From the NCBI GenBank assembly GCA_903824295.1, contig CAIJWE010000121.1, positions 1 to 45,047 on the forward strand: a stretch of DNA of 45,047 nucleotides, read 5' to 3'. Shown here one piece after another: positions 16,810 to 25,456 of the stretch. The stretch comes from an uncultured Chlorobiaceae bacterium (lineage in GTDB: Bacteria > Bacteroidota > Chlorobiia > Chlorobiales > Chlorobiaceae). The notes under the pieces are model-generated. The model searched no databases, had not been told where the DNA came from, and saw nothing but the letters and a program-made list of their open reading frames with translations. Positions within the stretch are counted from its first letter, which is position 1. Every line of letters starts with the position of its first letter. The position numbers and the translations under genes are program-made.

Positions 16810-18141
16810 ATGACAAAGAAGAGTATACTGACCAGAACCGCCGGTATTGCGGCAACAGCACTGATGCTTGCATGGCTTTCGCCTGCCGCCGCTGCAGATG
16901 AACCTGCCAAGACGCCACTCACCCTTGATCGAGCCATTCGTCTTGTCCGCGAAAACAATCCGGCACTCAAAGCCGCGGCTGAAGAGATTACCGCGGCAGA
17001 TGCCCGCATCACCCAGAGTCGAAGCGCCTGGTTTCCGCAGATAAGTGCCAGCGCGGGATACACCTGGCTCGACACCGTCTCGAAAATGAGTTTCGGGAAC
17101 AGTGGAGAGCTGCAATTCATGCCGAACGACAACTACGATGCCAAAGTAACGGCACGGGCAACCCTGATCGATTTCGGAAAAAGAGGCACCAATGTCAATC
17201 TGGCGAAGAGTGGCAAAAAAACAGCAGAAGAGTCGCTGGAACTGGCCCGCCGTGAACTCTCTTATCAAACCGTTCAGCACTTTTATGGTATTCTGTTTCT
17301 TCGTGAAAATCTCCGTGTAGAAGAGAAAGAGATTGTCGCACTCAACAAGGCTCTCGACTATACAACCAAGCGGTACCAGGCAGGAACGGCCACTCGCTTC
17401 GATGTTCTTTCCACCGAAGTGCGTATCGCGGCAACCCGGAACAGAACCCTCGATATTGAACATGAACTTCGTCGCAGCGAGTTAACCCTGCGGCGCCTGA
17501 CCGGTATAGCAGAAAATGCGCCTCTCTCGCTCCAGGGATCATTTGTTCTGACCCCGAAAGCGCCCGATAACAGCGGCCTTGTTGCACAGGCACTGGAACA
17601 GCGTCTTGAGCTGCAACTCTCCCGGGAGAATGAGAGAGCGGCAAAACTGCATCGTTCCCTTGCCATGAAACAGGGAATGCCAGTTGTTACCGGGAGCCTC
17701 TCCTGGGGCGTCACGAACGGCTATCAACCCGATATCTATGAAATGCGCAATAATGTTGCCGCAGGCCTGCACCTTGAGATTCCGCTCTTTACCGGATTCC
17801 GTACCAGCGCAGAGCGTCAGGAAAGCGCTGCCTTGATGCGGGCTGCCACACAGCGAAGGATAGATACTGAAGAGCAGGTAAAAAGTGATGTCGAGGCGAC
17901 CATCCATGCTCTCCAGACAGCTTCTGAAAAAATAACGACTACTGAAATTCAGGTGCAGCAGGCTGAACTTGCCGCACGTCATGTCAGGGCCCGCTATGAA
18001 AACGGTATGGCCACAGCGCTCGACCTGCTCGACACGGAAGCCTCTCTTTCACAGGCGGAACTTGCCCGGCTCCAGGCCGCTTATGCTTATGTAATGAGCA
18101 GCTACACGCTGAAACGGGTAACCGGGGAGGTTTTCTGGTAA
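16810..18141 (+). CDS. TolC-family outer-membrane efflux protein
   Basis: 443 residues. Signal peptide of about 29 residues (TAGIAATALMLAWLSPAAAA) without lipobox, then the two OEP repeats: LTLDRAIRLVRENNPALKAAAEEI, SAGYTWLDTV and ATLIDFGKRGTNVNLAKSG in the first, and GLHLEIPLFTGFRTSAERQESA and ARYENGMATALDLLDTEASL in the second. It forms the trimeric channel-tunnel through the outer membrane. It is the first gene after the -24/-12 promoter; the UspA gene starts one base after its stop, then EmrA and EmrB homologues, so it supplies the exit duct for that tripartite exporter. The transported compound is unknown. Confidence 0.93.
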   Translation: MTKKSILTRTAGIAATALMLAWLSPAAAADEPAKTPLTLDRAIRLVRENNPALKAAAEEITAADARITQSRSAWFPQISASAGYTWLDTVSKMSFGNSGELQFMPNDNYDAKVTARATLIDFGKRGTNVNLAKSGKKTAEESLELARRELSYQTVQHFYGILFLRENLRVEEKEIVALNKALDYTTKRYQAGTATRFDVLSTEVRIAATRNRTLDIEHELRRSELTLRRLTGIAENAPLSLQGSFVLTPKAPDNSGLVAQALEQRLELQLSRENERAAKLHRSLAMKQGMPVVTGSLSWGVTNGYQPDIYEMRNNVAAGLHLEIPLFTGFRTSAERQESAALMRAATQRRIDTEEQVKSDVEATIHALQTASEKITTTEIQVQQAELAARHVRARYENGMATALDLLDTEASLSQAELARLQAAYAYVMSSYTLKRVTGEVFW

Positions 18142-18142
18142 G

Positions 18143-18574
18143 ATGGAGAAGCCTCTGACAAAAATTATCTGCGCCGTGGATTTTTCTGCTTCCTCAGAAG
18201 CCCTTGTGCGCTATGCTGCCGCAATGCACTGTGCCAATACGGAAATCATTGTGCTCTCTGTCGTTCAGGGAGAGGAGCGTGAGAACGGTTTGTTCAGAAC
18301 GCAACTGCATGAATTTTCGCGCTACAGCGATATGCTCTCCGAAAACGGTGCCCGTGCCCGGTTTACGGTTGAGCACGGCGAACCTGCCGCAGCCATTCTC
18401 CGTTATGCAAAAGAGTACCATGCCGATATGATCATACTCGGCTCCCATGGAACTACCGCAATAGCAAGGCTTCTGGTAGGAAGCACGGCTGAAGCGGTTT
18501 TGCGTTACGCCACATGCCCCGTTGTGATACTGAAAACACCCGATAACAACAACAAAGACCATGGAACAACCTGA
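18143..18574 (+). CDS. Universal stress protein, UspA family
   Basis: 143 residues, one UspA domain. It starts ICAVDFSASSEALVRYA and carries the ATP-binding signature G-x2-G-x9-G-S (GSHGTTAIARLLVGS) followed by CPVVILK. ATP-binding Usp proteins help cells survive stress and can regulate partner proteins. It is packed inside an efflux operon: one base after the tolC-like gene and overlapping the emrA-like gene by 14 bases, so it is certainly co-transcribed with the exporter. That placement suggests it senses or modulates the same stress that the pump relieves. Confidence 0.92.
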   Translation: MEKPLTKIICAVDFSASSEALVRYAAAMHCANTEIIVLSVVQGEERENGLFRTQLHEFSRYSDMLSENGARARFTVEHGEPAAAILRYAKEYHADMIILGSHGTTAIARLLVGSTAEAVLRYATCPVVILKTPDNNNKDHGTT

Positions 18575-19559
18575 ATCAAACACAATGGCTGAAAAGAACC
18601 TGTCCGGAAAAGAGAGCCCAAAAGCTCCAAACCTGGTGCGCATGGTCATCATCGGCGCCCTTCTTGCCGTCGCCCTGATCTGGGGCGGAAGCAAACTCTA
18701 TCACTCCTTCCTCTATGTTGAGACAGATAACGCCCAGATTGTTGGCGACATCTACCCGGTCATTTCCCGCGTTCCCGGAAGAGTTGATGCGGTGCCTGCA
18801 GGCGATAACGAGCAGGTAAAACAGGGCGATACGCTCATCACACTCGACCCGTCGGATTACCGGATTCGGCGCGACATGGCCGAGGCCGCCCTGCAGAACG
18901 CCCGAGCATCGGTTTCTGCCGCCGGAGCGACCGCCAGTGCGGCGGCAGCGACCGAGCGCAAGCTCAGTGCTGATCTCCGGCGCAATCGCAGCCTGAGGCA
19001 GCAGGACGTCATCTCACCGGCAGAATTCGATGCCGTCAAGGCAGGAGCGGAGTCTTCATCGGCCCAGTTTGCTGCTGCGGCCAGCCAGCGCAGTGCTGCC
19101 GAAGCACAGGTTACGTTGAAAGAAGCGGAGCTGCGTAATGCCGAATTGCAGTTGTCGTACACCACCATTACCGCTCCGGCTTCTGGTCACATCGCAAAAA
19201 AGAGTGTCCAGCCGGGGCAGTACGTAGCCCCCGGCCAGCAGCTTATCGCTCTGGTCGGCAGCAACGAACTCTGGATTGTGGCAAATTTTAAAGAGACGCA
19301 GCTCGACAAAATAGCTCCCGGCCTTCCGGTCATTATCAAGGTTGACGCATATCCCGGCAAAGAGTTCAAGGGCAAGGTGGAGTCGCTCTCTTCAGGCACC
19401 GGCGCACAATTCGCCCTGCTGCCGCCCGATAATGCCAGCGGCAACTTTGTGAAGGTCACGCAGCGTATTCCGGTAAAAATCGTTTTTACCGAAAAGCCCG
19501 ACAAAAGCCGGCCGTTTTCTGCCGGCATGAACGTGGTGGTCGAAGTCAAGGTAAAATAG
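18561..19559 (+). CDS. EmrA/HlyD-family membrane fusion protein
   Basis: 332 residues. A cytoplasmic N-terminal tail is followed by one membrane helix (MVIIGALLAVALIWGGSKL, about 29-47), then the biotinyl-lipoyl-like half (VETDNAQIVGDIYPVISRVPGRV), an alanine-rich coiled coil with RSLRQQDVISPAEFDAVKAG, the second lipoyl half (TITAPASGHIAKKSVQPGQYV) and a beta-barrel end. Such adaptors link an inner-membrane MFS pump to TolC across the periplasm. The start overlaps the UspA gene; an ATG eight codons later (18585) is also possible. The MFS partner follows 129 bases downstream. Confidence 0.94.
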   Translation: MEQPESNTMAEKNLSGKESPKAPNLVRMVIIGALLAVALIWGGSKLYHSFLYVETDNAQIVGDIYPVISRVPGRVDAVPAGDNEQVKQGDTLITLDPSDYRIRRDMAEAALQNARASVSAAGATASAAAATERKLSADLRRNRSLRQQDVISPAEFDAVKAGAESSSAQFAAAASQRSAAEAQVTLKEAELRNAELQLSYTTITAPASGHIAKKSVQPGQYVAPGQQLIALVGSNELWIVANFKETQLDKIAPGLPVIIKVDAYPGKEFKGKVESLSSGTGAQFALLPPDNASGNFVKVTQRIPVKIVFTEKPDKSRPFSAGMNVVVEVKVK

Positions 19560-19688
19560 CACATACAATAAATTACCCGGAAGCTCCCGGCCATCTTATT
19601 CCGAATCAACCTCTTGAGGTGAGGGATCGACCGGCCAGGAGCACTCGGTAACAACTGCACAACGTTCGAAGAAGCACTCAATAAAAGC

Positions 19689-21308
19689 ATGGCTCGACCA
19701 CAACAACAGAATGGTACATCGGTAGCGGCAATGCTGCCGAACCCGGCCCAGACCTACGACACCGGACTGCGCAAAATCATCATCACCCTGACGGTCATCG
19801 TCTCGGCCATGCTTGAGCTGATCGACACCACCATTGTCAACGTCGCCATCACGCAAATCAGCGGAAACCTTGGAGCCAGCATTGAGGATGTTTCGTGGGT
19901 GGTCACCAGCTATGCCATTGCCAATGTGATTGTCATTCCCCTTTCAGGGTTTCTCGGCAACCTGCTCGGTCGGCGGAACTACTATATCGGTTCTATTCTG
20001 CTCTTTACTCTCGCGTCACTTTTTTGCGGCATGGCGACCGACATCTGGGCACTGGTCTTCTTTCGATTCATTCAAGGGCTTGGCGGCGGAGCGCTGCTGC
20101 CAACCTCCCAGGCGATCCTCTACGAAACCTACCGCCCCGAAGAGCGGGGCAAGGCAACCGGTATCTTTTCGATGGGCCTCGTACTCGGACCAACCATCGG
20201 ACCGCTGCTTGGAGGCTATCTGGTAGACTACCTCTCGTGGGAGTGGTGCTTTTTCGTCAATATTCCGGTCGGGCTTCTCGCCGCATGGTCGTCTTATTCC
20301 TTTCTCAAGGAGCCAAAGGTGCGTCATGCCGTCTCAAAAATCGACTGGACAGGTATCGGGCTTCTCGCCGTCGGCATTGGCTCGCTCCAGTTTATACTTG
20401 AACGCGGGCAATCAAAAGACTGGTTTGATACACCCTATATCACCTTCTTCACCTTCATAGCGGTGGCCGCCCTGCTTGCATTTGTCTTCTGGGAACTGCA
20501 TACCGAAGAGCCTGCCGTCGATCTGCGTGTTCTGGCCCGGAGCAAGAACCTTGCCATTGCGGCAGTCCTTACCTTTATCGTTGGTTACGGTCTCTATGGC
20601 TCGCTCTTTGTTTTTCCCGTCTTTGCCCAGCGACTGCTCGGCTTTACCGCCTTACTGACAGGAGAGGTACTCTTTCCGAGCGCCATGGTTACGGGTATGA
20701 TTTCACTGCCGCTCGGCATCGCCATGCAACGGGGAGTTTCTCCAAAAAAGCTGATGGCTTTTGGCATGGCCGCCTTTATCTACTTCTGCTTTGAACTCAG
20801 CCAGCAGACCATGCAGTCCGGCTCATCCAACTTCTTCTGGATACTGCTTGTGCGCGGTGTGGCACTGGGCTTTATTTTCATTCCCGTCACCATGCTTGCC
20901 GTATCAGGGCTGCACGGACGCGATATCGGGCAGGCCACCGGGCTCAACAACATGGTGCGCCAACTCGGCGGCTCATTCGGCATCGCTCTCACCAACACCT
21001 ACATCACCAACCGCATGGCCACGCACCGTGTGGAACTGCTCAGCCATCTTTCGCCCTACGACCCGGCAGCCGCAGAACGAATCAACATGTTGCAGCAAGC
21101 CGCTGCACAGAGAGGGGGGCTGTCACCAGCCGGAGCTGAAATTGCCGCACTGAAAGCACTTGAAGGAACCCTCACCGCCCAAAGCTACCACCTTGCCTAC
21201 ATGGACGCCTTTATGCTTATTGCCTTCCTGTTTACCATCTGTTTGCCGCTGCTGCTGCTGATCAGAATACAGAAGAATGAGCCTGCGGATCTCTCGGCGG
21301 CACATTAG
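19689..21308 (+). CDS. EmrB/QacA-type (DHA2, 14-TM) MFS drug exporter
   Basis: 539 residues with 14 hydrophobic segments, the size of DHA2 drug:proton antiporters. Key motifs are LELIDTTIVNVAITQI in TM1 (motif D1), GNLLGRRNYY (motif A) and GLVLGPTIGPLLGGYL (antiporter motif C). Together with the EmrA-like adaptor and TolC-like channel upstream it forms a complete tripartite exporter. EmrB pumps typically remove hydrophobic, uncoupler-like or weak acid compounds; the substrate here is unknown. The last gene of the sigma-54 operon; a terminator-like hairpin follows 20 bases after its stop. Confidence 0.95.
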   Translation: MARPQQQNGTSVAAMLPNPAQTYDTGLRKIIITLTVIVSAMLELIDTTIVNVAITQISGNLGASIEDVSWVVTSYAIANVIVIPLSGFLGNLLGRRNYYIGSILLFTLASLFCGMATDIWALVFFRFIQGLGGGALLPTSQAILYETYRPEERGKATGIFSMGLVLGPTIGPLLGGYLVDYLSWEWCFFVNIPVGLLAAWSSYSFLKEPKVRHAVSKIDWTGIGLLAVGIGSLQFILERGQSKDWFDTPYITFFTFIAVAALLAFVFWELHTEEPAVDLRVLARSKNLAIAAVLTFIVGYGLYGSLFVFPVFAQRLLGFTALLTGEVLFPSAMVTGMISLPLGIAMQRGVSPKKLMAFGMAAFIYFCFELSQQTMQSGSSNFFWILLVRGVALGFIFIPVTMLAVSGLHGRDIGQATGLNNMVRQLGGSFGIALTNTYITNRMATHRVELLSHLSPYDPAAAERINMLQQAAAQRGGLSPAGAEIAALKALEGTLTAQSYHLAYMDAFMLIAFLFTICLPLLLLIRIQKNEPADLSAAH

Positions 21309-21328
21309 CCGTTTTCGTATAGTCGCCA

Positions 21329-21352
21329 AAAACGCCCTGCATGGGGTGTTTT
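21329..21352 (+). terminator. Intrinsic terminator of the efflux operon
   Basis: AAAACGCCC (21329-21337), loop, GGGTGTTTT (21344-21352): a 9-bp stem with one G-T wobble whose 3' arm ends in four T, 20 bases after the emrB-like stop. Confidence 0.65.
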
Positions 21353-21500
21353 GACTCACTCCTCAACAGCCGTCTCTCCAGTTCTCAGTAACCACATGTA
21401 GCGGCCACCATCTGATTACATCTCGCTTTATGGTAACTGGAGATTGTTGAAAGCAGGAGCTTTACGGAGTCGTTATCGGATATTTTCTGCTGTGTTTTTT

Positions 21501-21529
21501 TTGAAAGCTCGATATTATTTCGCTATAAT
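21501..21529 (+). promoter_or_regulatory. Strong sigma-70 promoter
   Basis: TTGAAA (21501-21506), exactly 17 bases, TATAAT (21524-21529), a perfect -10. The start is predicted near 21536, upstream of the small ORF at 21563 and the GGDEF gene at 21785. Confidence 0.75.
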
Positions 21530-21562
21530 TTCAGTAATGCGTCATTGGCTACCAGGAGACCG

Positions 21563-21766
21563 ATGGAAACACCAAAACCGGCGAAGAAGGTCGTCATCGT
21601 ATGCGCGGATTATTCCGCGCGCAGTAAAAATAGCGACTCCCCGGGCGGGTATTATTGGACGTGCAGGTTGTTATACGTTCAGACACTCAGTTACAACTTA
21701 TTTATTTTGAGGCAGGGTATGATATTCGAACCATTCAGGAATAATCCTGCCGCTCAATTTCAATAA
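21563..21766 (+). CDS. Small ORF with good promoter and ribosome-binding site, unknown
   Basis: 67 residues from an ATG preceded by CAGGAG at ideal distance and by the sigma-70 promoter at 21501. It starts METPKPAKKVVIVCADYSAR and continues without any family I know. The first 18 or so residues look like a real protein start (basic, then a VVIVCAD beta strand), the rest looks less natural, so it may be the surviving 5' end of a broken gene. A GC-rich hairpin (GCGCGGA/TCCGCGC, 21603-21620) lies inside. It ends 18 bases before the GGDEF gene, with which it must share a transcript; a leader-peptide role is conceivable. Confidence 0.4.
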   Translation: METPKPAKKVVIVCADYSARSKNSDSPGGYYWTCRLLYVQTLSYNLFILRQGMIFEPFRNNPAAQFQ

Positions 21767-21784
21767 TGTAGAAAAAGGAAGACG

Positions 21785-22870
21785 ATGAAAGATTTCCATG
21801 CTGCCCTGTATGAGGCTGTGCTTGTCGCCTTTGGAAAAATCCTCGCCAAGTATGATGTCTTCACACAGGGTGTAATCATGCTGGATATTGGCAAGGAGAT
21901 CCTGATGTATTTGAATAAGCACGGGTTTGGTTTTCAGGAAACTGATTCGATGGAAGATCTGACCACTCTGATTAACCTGTTCGTGAAGAATGGATTTGCG
22001 GAATCATTGGAGGTCACTCCGGCAGAACATGGTGATAACTACATCTGGACGAATCTTTATGGGCTATCAGCCTACAAGGAGCTTTACGACCTGGCATTAA
22101 ATCCTTTTCTCGCATGCCCATTGAATCTGTGTATGTTCTATGTGGCAGGAAAACACAAAAAGAAGCTGAAGATGCACCGCAAGGAATTTAAGAGTGCATC
22201 AGTTACCGAAGCGCAGTATGAACTGGTCGACGAGAATAATCCATACGGGAACCTGGATGAACTGGTACTCCAGTCCGCCCGGCTGTTTGAGATTGCTGAT
22301 GAAAAACAAAAGCTCTTTCACCATCAGTCGATCACCGATATGCTGACGGGGTTATACAATCTCCGACATGTTCTGAATAAGGGAAAACGCATGTTCGAAC
22401 ATGCCATAAATAACCAGAACCCCATCGCCATTCTGATCTTCGATATTGATTATTTCAAACTTGTGAATGATACCTTTGGTCACAGTACCGGAGATGCCGT
22501 GTTACGCAAGTTGGCAGATATCTGCCTCCGGTCTTTCCGTGAGACTGACTTGCTTGCCCGGTACGGAGGGGACGAGTTTGTCGTTGTTTTACCGAACACG
22601 CAACGGACACATGCCATGGAAATTGCCGATCGGCTGCGCAAGGAAGTGGAGACAGCAGTATTCGATGATGGCAGGGGGAACAAGGTTCATATTACCATCA
22701 GCATTGGTATTGCCTGTGAGCATAATCAGGAACTTTCATTTGATGGTGCTCTGAAAAATGCCGATAAGGCTTTATACCAGGCAAAACATGAAGGCCGCAA
22801 CCGGGTCGCTGTGAACAAGAGAACCGGGCTCGAACAGGAATCAACGCTTAATCATCAATCCCTGTTTTAG
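21785..22870 (+). CDS. GGDEF diguanylate cyclase
   Basis: 361 residues, preceded by AAAAAGGAAG. Residues 1-175 form an N-terminal region with no membrane segments and a V4R/heme-NO-like feel (LDIGKEILMYLNKHGFGF) that I cannot assign firmly. A linker helix leads to the GGDEF domain (about 185-350): DMLTGLYNLRHV, ILIFDIDYFKLVNDTFGH with the metal aspartate, the intact active-site loop RYGGDEF (about 259-265), the allosteric product site RETD exactly five residues earlier, and ALYQAKHEGRNRV. It should make cyclic di-GMP from two GTP with product inhibition. No EAL domain is attached. It follows the small ORF by 18 bases. Confidence 0.94.
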   Translation: MKDFHAALYEAVLVAFGKILAKYDVFTQGVIMLDIGKEILMYLNKHGFGFQETDSMEDLTTLINLFVKNGFAESLEVTPAEHGDNYIWTNLYGLSAYKELYDLALNPFLACPLNLCMFYVAGKHKKKLKMHRKEFKSASVTEAQYELVDENNPYGNLDELVLQSARLFEIADEKQKLFHHQSITDMLTGLYNLRHVLNKGKRMFEHAINNQNPIAILIFDIDYFKLVNDTFGHSTGDAVLRKLADICLRSFRETDLLARYGGDEFVVVLPNTQRTHAMEIADRLRKEVETAVFDDGRGNKVHITISIGIACEHNQELSFDGALKNADKALYQAKHEGRNRVAVNKRTGLEQESTLNHQSLF

Positions 22871-22895
22871 TTGGTTATGGAAACCAATCGCCGCT

Positions 22896-23135
22896 TTGCC
22901 CTGTTGCGGCTGGGTGCTCGCCGGCTTTTTAGGAAGAGAGAAATTTCAGCGGGCCTTTGCCCAGGAATTTCTTTGCCCGGCAGAAGTGTTGAACGAGTTT
23001 GTCGGCAATGATTTTGGAGAAGATCATCTGGCTTATGCCGCACATCATTTCAATGCTTCAACAAGATGGGTTGAAACAACGCTCGTGAACAAGGGATATC
23101 TCGGCCGCAGCACTCTGTTTGACTTATGTACGTAA
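22896..23135 (+). pseudogene. ImmA/IrrE-type metallopeptidase remnant (C-terminal end)
   Basis: The frame holds REKFQRAFAQEFLCPAEVL, NEFVGNDFGEDHLAYAAHHF and VETTLVNKGYL, matching the C-terminal part of ImmA/IrrE (DUF955) peptidases, where the segment after the HExxH site reads as an A.E.LCP helix and ends with a short helix bundle. The zinc-binding HExxH half and a proper start are absent; the first 20 codons look unrelated. So this is a leftover of a mobile-element or toxin-antitoxin type gene rather than a working one. It lies between the GGDEF gene and the minus-strand YecA-like gene. Confidence 0.6.
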
Positions 23136-23138
23136 ACC

Positions 23139-23861
23139 TCAATTCCCGCAGCATTTCTTGAATTTTTTGCCGCTGCCGCAGGGGCATGGGTCATTGCGCC
23201 CGATTCGCTCGGCTTCGGTTGCCAAGGCCATCCCTTTTGCCCTTGCCTGTTCCTGCGTCCGGTAAGAAAGCCAGAACTTGTTGATTTCCATCACACAATA
23301 GTCCATGTTCCTCCAGATATCCCTGAGGTTCTTCGTTGGTAACGGAACAGGATCATCAGGTCTGATGCTGAGCGTATTGATCAACGTTAACAGGAATAAG
23401 GAGTCTTTATCACTCGTGAGCGGGGACCAGTCAACTCCGCAGCAACGAGCACCGATCATAAATCCTGTTGCCCAGAGCCTGATAAGCAAATCCTTCACCT
23501 CCCCATCCTCAAGCCCGGTGGTATCAGGAAGTAGCGCAAAATAATCCGAAGAGTCTGACAGTTGCGTGACGATGCTTTTCTTCATTTTCATCAGCAACTC
23601 CATGATATGTTGGGCCTCCTCCGGAGACTCAAATTCTGGCTCCGCACCGCCTCCAGTCATATCCCAGACAAGGGGCAGCCATAGGCTGGAAGAGGGCGTT
23701 ACCGGTCCGACAATCAATGCCGTAAAATATCCGTCAAGGAGATCAATCGGCATGGTCTCATCGGGGGTTGTATCCGAAATGAGAAAATGCTCCAGCTCAT
23801 CAAGCTCACTTTCGGTGATGAGATCAAGGCTGTTAAATGAAAGATGTTTCTTTGTCATCAT
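23139..23861 (-). CDS. YecA/UPF0149-family protein with SEC-C zinc motif
   Basis: 240 residues. The N-terminal region matches the UPF0149/YecA helical domain ([32 protein letters not shown]). The last 20 residues are a SEC-C zinc-binding motif, [18 protein letters not shown], the same as at the end of SecA. YecA proteins are linked to ribosome or SecA/SecB binding during protein targeting, but no enzymatic role is known. Single gene, with 24 bases between its start and the end of the MFS gene upstream on the same strand, so they may share a transcript. Confidence 0.9.
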   Translation of the reverse strand: MMTKKHLSFNSLDLITESELDELEHFLISDTTPDETMPIDLLDGYFTALIVGPVTPSSSLWLPLVWDMTGGGAEPEFESPEEAQHIMELLMKMKKSIVTQLSDSSDYFALLPDTTGLEDGEVKDLLIRLWATGFMIGARCCGVDWSPLTSDKDSLFLLTLINTLSIRPDDPVPLPTKNLRDIWRNMDYCVMEINKFWLSYRTQEQARAKGMALATEAERIGRNDPCPCGSGKKFKKCCGN

Positions 23862-23885
23862 TGCGATAATTGATTATGCAAAATC

Positions 23886-25190
23886 TTATGGATTACTTTG
23901 GTAGCTGCTGTAGGCTTTGCGCACCCCACGGCTGGTGAAGATGAGAACCACCGAAGCCAGAATCGTGACCAGGCATCCAATGCGGATGGCAATACTGGTG
24001 CCGAAATGTTCGGAGAGATAGCCGATTTCAAGATTGCCGATCGGCATGAAACCCATGAAGATCATCATGTAGAGACTCATCACCCTGCCGCGAAAGCGGT
24101 CGTCAACCGTGCTCTGGATGGTCGCGCTGAGGGTTGAAACGGCCGAAACAAGTCCGAAGCCGCTGAAAAAGAGAAAGAAAAGTGCTGCTGGCAGAAATGT
24201 CGTAAAGGTAAAGCCGATAAGGGCAAAGGCGAAGAGGATGGTTCCGCCGGCAATGAAGATAAGGCGGTCAACCTTTCTGGAGTAGATGGAGAGCAGCACG
24301 GTACCGACAACCGAGCCGAGACCGGAGACGCCGTAGAGGTAGCCCATGCCCGATGCGTCCATACCGAAGGTGTGTTTGGCAATAACGGGCAGCATGGTAA
24401 CATAAGACCATGCAAAAATGGCGATGACCGCGATGAAGAAGATACTGGTTCTGATCAATGGATGGTTCCATGAATAGAGCAGCCCCTCTTTTATCGCCTG
24501 CAGGGGATTTTGGGTAGTTATCGTCATCGGCTTTTTTGGTTCCCTTTTCATGGAGAGCAGGGAGAGTAAAACGGCAAAAAAACTGACTCCATTGACCAGA
24601 AAGGCGCTGCCTGTTCCGGTGGCCGATATAAGAAAGCCGGCAATGGCAGGGCCGATAATTCGAGAGCCGTTATAGATTGCCGAGTTCATGGCAATGGCTG
24701 AGGGAAGATGCTCCCGCTCGACAATTTCACTCAAAAAAGCCTGGAGCGCGGGCACATTGAGGGCATTCACGCAGCCGAGAAGAAAGGAGAGCGCAAGGAT
24801 AATCCAGAGCGTCACCGTGCCGGTCATGGCAAAAATGCCCAGTACAAAGGCAAGCAGCATGGCCGCCGTCTGCGTCCAGAGCAGAATGGTGCGCCTTGGG
24901 TAGCGGTCAACAATAACACCGCCCAAAAGGGAGAGAAAGAGTGGCGGCAGTGTAGAGGCCGCAGCGGCAAGCCCTACGTCAAAAGCTGAGCCGGTTATTT
25001 CGAGCACCAGCCACCCCTGTGCCACCATCTGAATCCAGGTGCCAATCATTGAGATCACCTGCCCGGGAAAATAGCGACGGAAGTTCTTACTCTCAAAGGC
25101 CGGAAATGCTGAAAGTAATTGGGCGGAAAGAGCACTGCGTTTTTGAGGCTTGGGATTGGTTCGGGGGGCAGTTTCAGCAGTTAGAGTCAT
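23886..25190 (-). CDS. MFS transporter, EntS-like (MFS_3) exporter
   Basis: 434 residues, about 12 membrane helices after a 35-residue basic tail. Recognisable features are FRRYFPGQVISMIGTWIQMVAQGWLV in TM1, motif A GGVIVDRYPRRTILL, SRIIGPAIAGFLI in the antiporter helix, and a central FRGRVMSLYMM loop. This pattern is the EntS/MFS_3 group, which exports siderophores, macrolides or other small molecules; the substrate here is unknown. The YecA-like gene follows 24 bases later on the same strand. Confidence 0.9.
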   Translation of the reverse strand: MTLTAETAPRTNPKPQKRSALSAQLLSAFPAFESKNFRRYFPGQVISMIGTWIQMVAQGWLVLEITGSAFDVGLAAAASTLPPLFLSLLGGVIVDRYPRRTILLWTQTAAMLLAFVLGIFAMTGTVTLWIILALSFLLGCVNALNVPALQAFLSEIVEREHLPSAIAMNSAIYNGSRIIGPAIAGFLISATGTGSAFLVNGVSFFAVLLSLLSMKREPKKPMTITTQNPLQAIKEGLLYSWNHPLIRTSIFFIAVIAIFAWSYVTMLPVIAKHTFGMDASGMGYLYGVSGLGSVVGTVLLSIYSRKVDRLIFIAGGTILFAFALIGFTFTTFLPAALFFLFFSGFGLVSAVSTLSATIQSTVDDRFRGRVMSLYMMIFMGFMPIGNLEIGYLSEHFGTSIAIRIGCLVTILASVVLIFTSRGVRKAYSSYQSNP

Positions 25191-25456
25191 CGCATAAAAA
25201 AAACTTCAGTTATCTCATTCCTTTGCTTTAAAAGGTATCAAAAGAAAGCGAAATCTCTTGCTACTTTAGCACAGATATCAGAGAAATCATCTGACGGCTG
25301 AAGGCGATGAGCTATCGGCTGATTGATCATAAGAGATGCAATTCTCTTCCTCTTTCAAGAGAAATAGCCGTACATTAACGTCGCCATTGTGACGAAAATT
25401 GTAATGGCTATTTTTTTAACTTTTTCCACAACCAATAAAAAAAAGGAGTTCGTCCG
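25191..25456. other. Divergent promoter region of the MFS and acetate permease genes
   Basis: 266 bases, AT-rich. Contains a 7-bp inverted repeat TTCTCTT (25342-25348)/AAGAGAA (25357-25363) about 95 bases before the permease start, which may be an operator or hairpin. A strong AAAAAGGAG ribosome-binding site ends it. No gene seen. Confidence 0.45.

Noticed and set aside
21603-21620. Intrinsic terminator
   Set aside because: The GC stem is followed by GCAGTAAAAATAG, with no T-run.
21309-21784. c-di-GMP riboswitch ahead of the GGDEF gene
   Set aside because: I could not find the conserved GEMM core sequences; only a promoter, a small ORF and a hairpin are seen.
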